Shown: positions 1 to 6,045, counted from the first letter of the stretch. The stretch: 10,689 nt of DNA from Candidatus Scatomorpha merdipullorum (GCA_018716795.1 DVJK01000234.1:1-10689), one strand, 5' to 3'. Numbers and translations: made by a program. Notes: generated by a model from the letters alone, not told the origin.

Positions 1-105
1 AGGCACTACGGCGTCAAGCAGGCCCCGACCCTCGTCGTCCCCACCGCGAACGGCTTTGAGAAGTACGCCGGCGCGGGCGCGATAAAGCAGTACATAAATC
101 AGTGA
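1..105 (+). CDS. C-terminal tail of a thioredoxin-fold protein (partial)
   Basis: The window opens inside a reading frame whose last 34 residues are visible, ending at TGA 103-105. The segment GVKQAPTLVV has the cis-proline region of thioredoxin/glutaredoxin folds (V-x-x-APTL). It is followed by a short strand and a terminal helix ending IKQYINQ, as expected for the last third of that fold. The CxxC active site would lie upstream of the window. Such a tail could belong to a free-standing thioredoxin/glutaredoxin. It could also be the thioredoxin-like extension that, from memory, some clostridial anaerobic ribonucleotide reductases (NrdD) carry; the sequence seen does not decide. The thioredoxin reductase gene two genes downstream fits either a thioredoxin or a thioredoxin-reduced enzyme. 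The next gene starts inside its stop codon, so the two are probably co-transcribed. Confidence 0.6.
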   Translation, partial: RHYGVKQAPTLVVPTANGFEKYAGAGAIKQYINQ

Positions 106-404
106 CGGATTTCGCCAAAAACGTATACGCAGCCGTGCGGAGCATTCCGCGCGGCTGCGTTATGAGCTATGGGCGCGTGGCGGCGCTCGCGGGCAACCCC
201 CGCGGCGCGCGCGGCGTGGGCTTCTGCCTCCACCGCAACCCGGAGCCCGGAAAAATCCCCTGCCACCGCGTCGTCTTCGCGGACGGCAGCCTCGCAAAGG
301 GCTTCGCCTTCGGCGGCGAGGGCGTGCAAAGGGCCCTCCTCGAGGCCGAGGGCGTCGAATTCCTCCCCGACGGGAGAGTCGACATGGCCAAATGCGGGAT
401 ATGA
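102..404 (+). CDS. MGMT-family O6-alkylguanine-DNA alkyltransferase, single-domain
   Basis: A 100-residue protein made only of the C-terminal DNA-binding/active-site domain of O6-methylguanine-DNA methyltransferases. The helix-turn-helix region SYGRVAALAG lies at residues 22-31, and the active-site motif IPCHRVV has its acceptor cysteine at Cys54. It is followed by G-x-L-x-KGFAFGG and a helix ending LLEAEGV, as in the family. The cysteine is kept, so this is not an alkyltransferase-like (ATL) protein, in which it is replaced. Full-length Ogt/MGMT enzymes have an extra N-terminal domain absent here; short one-domain forms are common in bacteria and their true substrate is often untested. The expected role is direct removal of alkyl groups from guanine in cytoplasmic DNA by a suicide transfer. 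The start is GTG at 102, overlapping the previous stop (GTGA). No strong ribosome binding site precedes it, so translational coupling is likely. Confidence 0.85.
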   Translation: MTDFAKNVYAAVRSIPRGCVMSYGRVAALAGNPRGARGVGFCLHRNPEPGKIPCHRVVFADGSLAKGFAFGGEGVQRALLEAEGVEFLPDGRVDMAKCGI

Positions 405-445
405 TGGCGGGAAATTAAGTTTACATAATATTCGGAGGTTATTAT

Positions 446-1375
446 ATGCCCAATTACTACGACATAGTCGTCGTCGGCGGAGGGCCGGCGGGGCTGACGG
501 CGGCCATTTACGCGCGGCGCGCGGAGAAGAGCGTGCTGATACTTGAGAAAAACGGCTTCGGCGGGCAGATTGCGCAGTCGCCGAGGGTTGAGAATTTCCC
601 GGGCTTCCTCTCCATCTCGGGCGCGGAGCTCTCGGACAAGTTCTTCAACCAGGCGCTCGAGCTGGGCGCGGAGGCCGATTTGAGCGAGGTCACGGGCCTC
701 GCCCCGACCGATGAGGGCTTTATCGTCCGCACCGAGGACGGCGACTACTCCGCGGGCGCGGTCATACTGGCCACCGGCGCGCGGCACCGCCGCCTGGGCC
801 TCCCGCGCGAGGAGGAGCTCTCCGGCAGCGGCGTCTGCTACTGCGCCGTGTGCGACGGGGCCTTCTACCCCGGCAGGCCCGTCGCCGTCGTCGGCGGCGG
901 AGACACCGCCGTGCGGGACGCGCTGCTGCTCTCGAACAGCTGCTCCGAAGTTTACATAATCCATCGCCGCCATGAGTTCCGCGCCGAGGCCTCGAACGTG
1001 GAGGCGCTGCGCGCCCGCGAGAACGTACACTTCGTGCTGGGCGCGCGCGCGGCTGAGCTGCTGGGCGAGGACGAGCTTCGCGGCCTGGTCGTGGAGGACG
1101 TGGAGAGCGGCGAGAGGCGGACGCTGGAGGTCGACGGCCTGTTTGTCGCCGTCGGGCACGAGAGCGACAACGCGCCCTTCGCGGAGCTCGCCGGGGTGGA
1201 CGAGCGCGGCTGGTTCACCGCGGGCGAGGACGGCGTGAGCCGGACGCCGGGCGTCTTCGTCGCGGGCGACTGCCGCAATAAGCGCGTCAAGCAGCTCGTC
1301 ACCGCCGCCGGCGACGGCGCGGCCGCCGCAACCTCGGCCTGCGGGTATTTGGACGGAAAAGCGAAGAATTTCTGA
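446..1375 (+). CDS. trxB: Thioredoxin reductase (NADPH, FAD)
   Basis: A 309-residue flavoprotein, the usual length for bacterial low-molecular-weight thioredoxin reductase, which passes electrons from NADPH through FAD to oxidised thioredoxin in the cytoplasm. The FAD-binding motif VVGGGPAGLTAA lies at residues 9-20, and GFGGQI with E49-NFPGF follows. The redox-active pair is CAVCD with Cys133 and Cys136. The second Rossmann motif is GGGDTA at 150-155, followed by HRR (173-175) and Arg179, the basic residues that bind the 2'-phosphate of NADPH. The C-terminal FAD motif is GVFVAGDCRNK, then QLVTAAGDGAAAA. These NADPH residues argue against the ferredoxin-dependent clostridial reductases. An extra Cys131 sits two residues before the active site. 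GGAGG at 434-438, seven bases before the ATG, is a strong ribosome binding site. I see no convincing promoter in the 41-base gap, so transcription from upstream is likely. A thioredoxin-fold protein lies just upstream. Confidence 0.95.
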   Translation: MPNYYDIVVVGGGPAGLTAAIYARRAEKSVLILEKNGFGGQIAQSPRVENFPGFLSISGAELSDKFFNQALELGAEADLSEVTGLAPTDEGFIVRTEDGDYSAGAVILATGARHRRLGLPREEELSGSGVCYCAVCDGAFYPGRPVAVVGGGDTAVRDALLLSNSCSEVYIIHRRHEFRAEASNVEALRARENVHFVLGARAAELLGEDELRGLVVEDVESGERRTLEVDGLFVAVGHESDNAPFAELAGVDERGWFTAGEDGVSRTPGVFVAGDCRNKRVKQLVTAAGDGAAAATSACGYLDGKAKNF

Positions 1376-1409
1376 GGGCTTTAAATCATATTTATTTAAT
1401 TTAATTTTC

Positions 1410-1455
1410 CTGAGGGGCGCTTTCTTTTGGAGCGCCAAAAGAAAGCGTCCCTCAG
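1410..1455. repeat. Long hairpin, left terminal repeat
   Basis: Arms 1410-1430 and 1435-1455 pair over 21 bp around the loop AGCG. The only irregularity is one position that would be a G-U wobble in RNA. The stem includes the CTTTCTTTTGG / CCAAAAGAAAG core shared with the hairpin at 1843-1880. It lies 35 bases after the trxB stop and could cap or protect that transcript. No run of T follows the stem on either strand, so it is not a standard intrinsic terminator. Confidence 0.8.
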
Positions 1456-1618
1456 ACTCCCCGAAAGGAAAAGCGCGTTGCACCTTGACCGGCGGCGCGC
1501 AGCGCTTGCGTTGTCACCGGGCGGGTGCTATTCCGAGGTTTCCATCCCTAAATGGTACAAGTTTTTTGCATCGCCGACCGCGATTGGCCGCTGACGGGTT
1601 GAAGATTCGGCTGGCATT

Positions 1619-1759
1619 CAGCCCCCTCTTGGAGGGGGCTGTCAGCGAAGCTGACTGGGGGAGTTCTGCCTGAGCGAAGCTCAGGCAGTTGACCGCGGAG
1701 CGGTCAAGACTCCCTCCGACCGGCTCTTCGCGCCGGCCACCTCCCTCCAAGAGGGAGGT
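1619..1759. repeat. Branched multi-hairpin repeat module
   Basis: Six consecutive hairpins, mostly with three-base loops. 1619-1641: 10 bp, loop TTG. 1641-1655: GTCAGC-GAA-GCTGAC. 1666-1688: 10 bp, loop GAA. 1689-1707: TTGACCGC-GGA-GCGGTCAA. 1720-1736: CCGGC/GCCGG with a 7-base loop. 1739-1759: 9 bp, loop CAA. The third and fourth are enclosed by a further 8-bp stem (1657-1664 with 1709-1716, one G-T pair), giving a three-way junction. The first and last hairpins are also inverted copies of each other (17 of 21 positions), so the whole module has inverted-repeat ends. The function is unknown; it could act as folded RNA at mRNA ends or as a mobile palindromic unit. Confidence 0.75.
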
Positions 1760-1842
1760 TATGGTCTAAACCTTTGGGTTCCCGCCAAACGGCTGACAGG
1801 TACAGATTCGCACCCAAAGCGCCTTTCCTTTCGGGGGGACCG

Positions 1843-1880
1843 GGGACGCTTTCTTTTGTCGCCACAAAAGAAAGCGTCCC
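1843..1880. repeat. Long hairpin, right terminal repeat
   Basis: A perfect 17-bp stem (1843-1859 with 1864-1880) around the loop CGCC, sharing the ACGCTTTCTTTTG core with the hairpin at 1410-1455. It ends about 50 bases before the amidase start codon. The following tract (1886-1917) is very AT-rich and could contain a promoter, but I see no convincing -35/-10 pair. Confidence 0.8.
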
Positions 1881-1932
1881 TCAGGAAATACTTAAAAATA
1901 AAATAAATTTTAAAAAAAAGGAGGCCCCGCCT

Positions 1933-2754
1933 ATGAAAGCCGCATTGATACAGCTCGCCGCCACCGGCGACAAGGAGCGCAACCTCGCCCACGCCCGGGA
2001 GATGATTGCCGAGGCCGCGCGCGGCGGCACGGACATAGTCTGCCTGCCGGAGATGTTCTGCTGCGAGTATAAAAACTCCAGCTTTATCGCCCATCAGGAG
2101 CCCGCGGGCGGCCCCGCCTGGGCCATGCTCAGCGCCGCGGCGCGGGAAAACGGCGTCTGGCTCATAGGCGGCACGATACCCGAGAGCGCGGACGGCAGGC
2201 TCTATAACACCAGCTTCGTCTTCGACCGCGAGGGCCGCCAGGCCGCCCGGTGCCGCAAGAGCCACCTCTTTGACATCGCGGTCAAGGGCGGGCAGCACTT
2301 CCGCGAGAGCGACACCTTCACGCCCGGCGACGAGGTCGTCAGCTTCGACACCGAATTCGGGAGGCTCGGCCTTTGCATCTGCTTCGACATGCGCTTCCCC
2401 GAGCTCGCGCGCCTCATGGCCCTCGACGGGGCCTGGGCCGTCTTCTGCCCGGCCAGCTTCAACATGACGACCGGCCCGGCGCATTGGGAGATAATGTTCC
2501 GCTCCCGCGCCGTCGAGAGCCAGGTGTACACGCTCGGCTGCGCGCCCGCGCGGGACGAGCAGGGCTCCTATGTCAGCTACGCCAACTCCATCATCGTCCA
2601 CCCCTGGGGCAACGTCCTCGCGCGCGCCGGTGCCGAGGAGTGCATACTCCGCGCCGAGATAAGCGCCGACGAGGCCGCCTCCATCCGCGAGCAGCTTCCC
2701 CTCCTCTCCGCGAGGCGGACGGACATGTACGCGCTCGAGCGGCGCGGGAAATAA
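1933..2754 (+). CDS. Carbon-nitrogen hydrolase, Nit2/omega-amidase-like
   Basis: A 273-residue member of the nitrilase superfamily, the normal length for a single catalytic domain. The Glu-Lys-Cys catalytic triad is visible: Glu40 in CLPEMF, Lys109 in CRKSHLFDI, and Cys150 in GLCICFDMRFPEL. The lysine segment followed by a GG-x-x-F-x-ES stretch and the FDMRFPE form of the cysteine motif resemble the Nit1/Nit2 branch. That branch includes omega-amidase (hydrolysing 2-oxoglutaramate or 2-oxosuccinamate) and deaminated-glutathione amidase, which are metabolite-repair roles in the cytoplasm. The exact substrate cannot be read from sequence. The start at 1933 follows AAGGAGG (1918-1924) with an 8-base spacer; an earlier in-frame ATG at 1774 lies in the repeat element and is rejected. 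It appears to be a single-gene unit, bounded upstream by the palindromic element and downstream by a terminator. Confidence 0.9.
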   Translation: MKAALIQLAATGDKERNLAHAREMIAEAARGGTDIVCLPEMFCCEYKNSSFIAHQEPAGGPAWAMLSAAARENGVWLIGGTIPESADGRLYNTSFVFDREGRQAARCRKSHLFDIAVKGGQHFRESDTFTPGDEVVSFDTEFGRLGLCICFDMRFPELARLMALDGAWAVFCPASFNMTTGPAHWEIMFRSRAVESQVYTLGCAPARDEQGSYVSYANSIIVHPWGNVLARAGAEECILRAEISADEAASIREQLPLLSARRTDMYALERRGK

Positions 2755-2759
2755 ATAAG

Positions 2760-2786
2760 GGCTCCCTCGAGAGAGGGAGCCTTTTT
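2760..2786 (+). terminator. Intrinsic terminator, probably bidirectional
   Basis: A perfect 9-bp stem GGCTCCCTC / GAGGGAGCC with loop GAGA is followed by TTTTT (2782-2786), five bases after the amidase stop. On the other strand the same stem is followed by TTATTTATTT, so it may also end the convergent permease transcript, whose stop codon is at 2794. Confidence 0.9.
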
Positions 2787-2793
2787 GGTATGT

Positions 2794-3549
2794 TTACGCC
2801 GTCGCGGCGGTTATGGGGTTCTTGAGCGTCACCGCCCGGCCTATGCCGAAGAAGACGGCGGCGAGCGCGAGGAAGAAGACGTCCATGTTGATCGGGGCCT
2901 TGACCACCCAGACAAAGAAGTTCGTGAGCGCGAGCCGGAGCCAGTCGTAGCTCGCGGAGGCGTTTATGAAGAGGATGAAGGCCGCGCCCATGCCGAGCGA
3001 GAGTATCCACTTCCCGGCCTTGCCCAGCCGCCAGTAGACCAGCGAGAGCATCACGCCGCAGCCCGCGAGGGCGAGGCTCGCGGCCGTGCCGGTTATGAAG
3101 CACATCAGCATCTCGCCCAGGGTGTCGGGCGTCATCTCCTGCAGGAAGGCCATGGAATAGAGGTCGATTATTATGAGCTCGGTGTCCAGCAGCGCCCAGA
3201 GCTTGTAGAAGACGAGGCAGTTGAGGTTCAGCAGCAGGGCCGTTGCCGCCAGGCAGGCGAGGTTCGCGAGGAAGCTCGTCGTGCGGCCCGCGCCGTTCTG
3301 GATGCCTATGCGCATGTCCTCGCGTATGGTGACGATGCCGACCACGAACATGAATATGACGTAGGGCATGGTAAAGTTCATCGTGGCGAATCTCTCGGTG
3401 ACGACGCCGTCCACGCTCTCCTCATAGCCGCCGAAGGTGACGATGCCGAAGTAGCTCAGCACGGTCATGACCACCATGACCAGCATGACCACGCCGCCGG
3501 AGATGAGGCAGTCGCGCATACGGTATTTGAAAATGGGTGCGAATCTCAT
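2794..3549 (-). CDS. ABC transporter membrane subunit (ABC-2-like permease)
   Basis: A 251-residue, strongly hydrophobic protein with six likely membrane helices, at about residues 15-37, 60-75, 92-116, 145-170, 180-197 and 220-240. The short charged segment IREDMRIGIQNGAGRTTSF between helices 2 and 3 resembles the cytoplasmic coupling region of ABC-2-type permeases. No catalytic motif is visible and the substrate is unknown. Its ATG overlaps the stop of the ATPase gene (ATGA at 3549-3546), and a good ribosome binding site (GGAGGG, rc of about 3555-3560) lies inside the upstream gene. The two proteins should form one transporter in the cytoplasmic membrane. With a YtrA-type regulator at the head of the operon, export linked to cell-envelope stress or antimicrobial peptides is a reasonable inference but not shown by the sequence. 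Confidence 0.8.
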   Translation of the reverse strand: MRFAPIFKYRMRDCLISGGVVMLVMVVMTVLSYFGIVTFGGYEESVDGVVTERFATMNFTMPYVIFMFVVGIVTIREDMRIGIQNGAGRTTSFLANLACLAATALLLNLNCLVFYKLWALLDTELIIIDLYSMAFLQEMTPDTLGEMLMCFITGTAASLALAGCGVMLSLVYWRLGKAGKWILSLGMGAAFILFINASASYDWLRLALTNFFVWVVKAPINMDVFFLALAAVFFGIGRAVTLKNPITAATA

Positions 3550-4412
3550 TTTACTTCCCTCCTGTCGGCCTCGTTCATGAGGCTGATGAAGTAGTCCTGC
3601 AAATCCATGCCCGCGAACTCGAGCCCGGCGGGCGCCTCCGCCTCCGGCTCGCCCTCGACGCAGGCGGTCTTGAGCCCGCCGAGGCTGTTTACGTTCAGCA
3701 CATGCCGTCCGGCGCAGTAGGCGTCGACGGCGGCGGCCGGCCCGCTCACCTGATAGGCGGCGCCCGTGAGCGCGGCGGTGTCCATGTCGCGCAGTATCCT
3801 GCCCGAGTGGATTATGACCGCGTGGCTTATGAGGCTCGCGGCCTCCTGGATGAGGTGCGTGGAGAGTATGACGGTCTGCTCCGTCTGGGCTGCGCGCTCC
3901 ATCAGCAGGCGGTAGAAAAGGTCGCGGTGCTGCGCGTCGAGGCCGAGGACGGGCTCGTCGAATATCACGTAGGGCGTGCTCACCGCGAGGGCCAGCGTGA
4001 GGCGGAAGATGCTCGCGTAGCCGGTCGAGAGGCTCTTGACCTTTTTCTTGAGCGGCAGCTCGAAGCGCTTCGCGACCGCGAGCGCGTAGTCCATGTCAAA
4101 GGTAGGGTAAAAGCTCTTCGTGAGCCGGAGCGCGGGCTCCACCTTCATGCTGTCGGGAAAGAGGTTGGCCTCCGCCATCATGTAGACCCGGCCGAGCGCC
4201 TTGTCGCGCCCCGGCGCCCTCTCGCCGTCTATAAGCACCTCGCCCTCGTCGGCGAAGATGCGGTTCGTTATCACGTTCATCATCGTCGTCTTGCCCGCGC
4301 CGTTCGCGCCGAGCAGGCCGTACACTATCCCTCCGCCGAAGCTGACGGAGACCTTGTCGAGCGCGGTCGTCGCGCCGTAGCGCTTGGTGACGCCCTTCAG
4401 TTCTATTGCCAT
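3546..4412 (-). CDS. ABC transporter ATP-binding protein
   Basis: A 288-residue ATPase. Walker A is GANGAGKT at 35-42, the signature is LSTGY at 128-132 instead of LSGGQ, Walker B with catalytic Glu is YVIFDEP (Glu153) then GLD, and the switch histidine is His186 in STHL. The Q-loop glutamine is not evident: the segment is YMMAEANLFPD, with Glu81 near the expected place. Both departures recall the ATPases encoded next to YtrA-type GntR regulators. After about residue 215 a roughly 70-residue C-terminal region of unknown role follows. AAGGAG, eight bases before the ATG, lies across the end of the regulator gene, and only five bases separate the two genes. It should energise the permease encoded immediately downstream; the transported molecule is unknown. 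Confidence 0.93.
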   Translation of the reverse strand: MAIELKGVTKRYGATTALDKVSVSFGGGIVYGLLGANGAGKTTMMNVITNRIFADEGEVLIDGERAPGRDKALGRVYMMAEANLFPDSMKVEPALRLTKSFYPTFDMDYALAVAKRFELPLKKKVKSLSTGYASIFRLTLALAVSTPYVIFDEPVLGLDAQHRDLFYRLLMERAAQTEQTVILSTHLIQEAASLISHAVIIHSGRILRDMDTAALTGAAYQVSGPAAAVDAYCAGRHVLNVNSLGGLKTACVEGEPEAEAPAGLEFAGMDLQDYFISLMNEADRREVK

Positions 4413-4417
4413 AGTTC

Positions 4418-4789
4418 TTACTCCTTTTCCTCATAGGCCCTGGCTGTCAAAGCCTGCAGCTCGTCTTGCGTGAGGCCCAGCGCTTTGGCCTCCCTCGCGA
4501 CCGGCAGAACGCGCTCCGAGTAAAAGCTCTCGCGCTTTTTGCGAAGCAGCTTCTCGCGCGCTCCCTCCGAGACGAACATGCCGACGCCCCGCTTTTTGTA
4601 GACGAGGCCCTCGTCGACCAGCAGGTTGATGCCCTTGAGCGCCGTGGCCGGATTTATCTTCAGCGCCGCGGAGTATTCCGTTATGGAGGGTATCTGCCCC
4701 TCCTCGGGAAAGGCGCCGGAGATTATGCCCTCCTCCAGCATCTCCGCCAGCTGGAGGAAGATAGGCCTTGTGCCGTCAAAACCAGCCAT
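4418..4789 (-). CDS. GntR-family (YtrA-type) transcriptional regulator
   Basis: A 123-residue protein with an N-terminal winged helix of the GntR family: PIFLQLAEMLEEGIISGAF (residues 9-27), the recognition region IPSITEYSAALKINPATALK, then LLVDEGLVYKKRGVGMFV, the wing. Only about 45 residues follow, mostly helical and charged. That is typical of the YtrA subfamily, which lacks a large ligand-binding domain. YtrA regulators usually repress their own operon with its ABC exporter, and the two transporter genes lie directly downstream here. The start at 4789 is supported by AAGGAGGTG just upstream on the minus strand. An inverted-repeat operator lies at the transcription start (4811-4834). Confidence 0.93.
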   Translation of the reverse strand: MAGFDGTRPIFLQLAEMLEEGIISGAFPEEGQIPSITEYSAALKINPATALKGINLLVDEGLVYKKRGVGMFVSEGAREKLLRKKRESFYSERVLPVAREAKALGLTQDELQALTARAYEEKE

Positions 4790-4810
4790 GTGCTCACCTC
4801 CTTGTTAGTC

Positions 4811-4834
4811 GGTTAGTTACTTGAGTAATTAACC
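4811..4834. promoter_or_regulatory. Probable operator for the YtrA-type regulator
   Basis: GGTTAGTTAC-TTGA-GTAATTAACC is an inverted repeat with 10-base arms and one mismatch. Further GTTAG half-sites flank it at 4804-4808 and, inverted, at 4841-4845. It covers the first transcribed bases downstream of the -10 box on the minus strand, where a bound repressor would block initiation. Binding by the adjacent GntR protein is inferred from position and symmetry. Confidence 0.75.
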
Positions 4835-4842
4835 GTGCAACT

Positions 4843-4871
4843 AACATAGCAGAAGCGCGGCCGTTTGTCAA
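4843..4871 (-). promoter_or_regulatory. Sigma-A-type promoter of the regulator/ABC operon
   Basis: On the minus strand a perfect -35 TTGACA (4871-4866) is followed by a 17-base spacer and -10 TATGTT (4848-4843). Transcription should start near 4836, inside the inverted-repeat operator, leaving a leader of about 47 bases before the regulator ATG at 4789. Confidence 0.8.
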
Positions 4872-4903
4872 GGGGCTTTATAAAAAATTTTTCGCCTATG
4901 TAT

Positions 4904-4949
4904 GGACGCGGCGTCCGGGAGGCCCTCGCTCCCCGGACGCCGCGTGTCC
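4904..4949 (-). terminator. Strong GC-rich hairpin after the nucleotidyltransferase gene
   Basis: 4907-4919 pair perfectly with 4932-4944 over 13 bp, extended by GGA/TCC after a two-base bulge; the loop is 4920-4931. It begins eight bases after the stop codon on the minus strand. A T run (TTTTTT, rc of about 4884-4889) comes only some 15 bases after the stem, so it is an imperfect intrinsic terminator or a 3'-end stabilising hairpin. It separates this gene from the promoter of the downstream operon. Confidence 0.55.
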
Positions 4950-4957
4950 ATCCCGTC

Positions 4958-6010
4958 TCAGGCCTCCTGCGCCTCGGCCAGACGGGCCAAGGCGTCGGCC
5001 AGGCGTCCGGCGAAGGCCGGGTCGGGCGCGGCGGCCTCTATTACCACCGCGCTCTCGTCCGCCGCCGGGCGTATGCGGGCGCGGCAGTGCTCGGAGCCGA
5101 GGGTGAGGCCGTCCGTGAAGTCCGCGCCGCACTCGGCGAGGCCCAGGCTCAGCGCGCGCATGAGCCTCGCGCGGTCGCGGCAGCTGACGCGGCGCGCGCC
5201 GGCGCTCTCCCAGGGCAGGGGCACGCTGACGGACGGGGCCCTCGCGGCCTCGGGCGGGATGAAGCCCTCCACGCCCTCGAGCCGCAGCTTCCCGTCCAGG
5301 GCGTCGACGCAGCACTGGTAATAGGAGCGCGGCGTGCCCACGTCACACCAGTAGCCCTCGAGCAGCGCGCCGTGTATCCGCTCGCCGCGCTCGAGCAGCA
5401 GCGGGAAGAGGTCGCGGGCGAAGTCGAACTCCCGCCCCTCGGGCACGTAGTCCATGGCGCGCGGGCTTATGGCGTAGATGCCCGTGCTCACGAGGTCGGA
5501 GACGACGCGGCCCCAGTCCGGCTTCTCCACAAAGCAGCGCAGATCCCAGTTTTCGTCCGGCACGGCGACGCCGTAGCGCAGCGGCTCCGGACACTCGCAG
5601 AGCGCCACGCTGACCGCCGCGCCGGAGCGCTCATGCCCACGCATGAGCTCGCGCAGGTCGAAGTCGCAGGCCGCGTCGCCGCTCATGACGAGGAAATCCC
5701 CTCCGCCGAGCAGGTCCATGCAGGCCTTGACCGAGCCCGCCGTGCCCAGGGGCTGGGTCTCCACGCGCCAGTCGAGCGTGACGCCGAAGTCCTCGCCGTC
5801 GCCGAAGTAGTCCATTATCGGCCCGGGATTATAGCGCAGCGTGCCCACGAGCTCGGTGAAGCCGGCGCGGCGCAGAAGCTCCACGCAGCGCTCCATGATG
5901 GGCTTGCCCAGGAGCGGGACCATGGGCTTCGGGAGCTCGCCGGTCACGGCCTTGAGCCTGCGCCCCTCGCCTCCCGCCATTATAACGGCTTTTCGTTTCA
6001 TCGTTTCCAT
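4958..6010 (-). CDS. Sugar-phosphate nucleotidyltransferase with a vestigial phosphomannomutase-like C-terminus
   Basis: A 350-residue protein. Residues 7 to about 235 form a nucleotidyltransferase domain: AGGEGRRL (12-19), PKP (27-29), PLGTAGS (87-93), metal-binding Asp112 in MSGD, VEKP (161-164), and WCDVGTPRSYY near 221-231. This fold joins a sugar-1-phosphate to an NTP to give an NDP-sugar, mostly for surface glycans. The YWCDVG...DGK ending is what I recall from clostridial proteins that fuse a mannose-1-phosphate guanylyltransferase-like domain to a phosphomannomutase. Here the mutase part is nearly absent: after a Pro/Ala-rich linker, residues 278-350 (DFTDGL, then RARIRPAADESAVVIEA) resemble only the last mutase domain. 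The substrate is unknown. The start could be 6010 or the second Met at 6001 (MKRK), which better fits the domain edge. Neither has a strong ribosome binding site. It is transcribed away from gdpP. Confidence 0.85.
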   Translation of the reverse strand: METMKRKAVIMAGGEGRRLKAVTGELPKPMVPLLGKPIMERCVELLRRAGFTELVGTLRYNPGPIMDYFGDGEDFGVTLDWRVETQPLGTAGSVKACMDLLGGGDFLVMSGDAACDFDLRELMRGHERSGAAVSVALCECPEPLRYGVAVPDENWDLRCFVEKPDWGRVVSDLVSTGIYAISPRAMDYVPEGREFDFARDLFPLLLERGERIHGALLEGYWCDVGTPRSYYQCCVDALDGKLRLEGVEGFIPPEAARAPSVSVPLPWESAGARRVSCRDRARLMRALSLGLAECGADFTDGLTLGSEHCRARIRPAADESAVVIEAAAPDPAFAGRLADALARLAEAQEA

Positions 6011-6045
6011 GCGCTTAGGATTTGCACTGCGGGCTTAAAATATAG

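Larger units (their letters stand above)
1406..1888. repeat. Composite palindromic intergenic element (MITE/REP-like), no gene
   Basis: This fills almost all of the gap between trxB and the amidase gene. Its two ends are imperfect inverted copies: about 67 bases at 1409-1475 match the reverse complement of 1819-1885 at most positions, with one 1-base gap. Both outer ends read TTTCCTGAGGG inward. Each terminal repeat is itself a long hairpin (1410-1455 and 1843-1880) followed by a shared tract (CCCCGAAAGGAAA and its complement). Inside lies a separate branched hairpin module (1619-1759), flanked by two similar 19-20-base direct repeats at 1590-1609 and 1792-1810. No ORF with coding character, transposase or clear target-site duplication is present. 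The form suggests a non-autonomous, mobilised repeat, possibly two nested elements. I recall similar GC-rich palindromes between genes in gut Oscillospiraceae, but that is from memory and was not tested. Confidence 0.7.

Noticed and set aside
102..404. Alkyltransferase-like (ATL) protein lacking the acceptor cysteine
   Set aside because: The PCHRV motif with Cys54 is intact.
446..1375. Ferredoxin-dependent flavin thioredoxin reductase
   Set aside because: The NADPH-binding GGGDTA and HRR...R residues are present.
1410..1455. Hairpin as the trxB intrinsic terminator
   Set aside because: There is no T run after the stem on either strand, and it belongs to an inverted-repeat pair with 1843-1880.
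167..1483. Long minus-strand open frame opposite the alkyltransferase and trxB
   Set aside because: A GC-rich shadow frame: its translation shows no family motifs, while the plus-strand trxB has every expected motif.
1485..1673. Small ORFs inside the palindromic element (also 1514-1750 on the minus strand)
   Set aside because: They consist largely of hairpin repeat sequence, lack ribosome binding sites, and look like nothing known.
1619..1759. Cloverleaf-like folding as a tRNA or known riboswitch
   Set aside because: There is no anticodon arm, T-loop sequence or CCA-type acceptor, and the stems do not match any riboswitch I recognise.
3537..4436. Plus-strand open frame opposite the ABC ATPase
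   Set aside because: The Walker, signature and switch motifs are all on the minus strand, and the plus-strand frame has no ribosome binding site.
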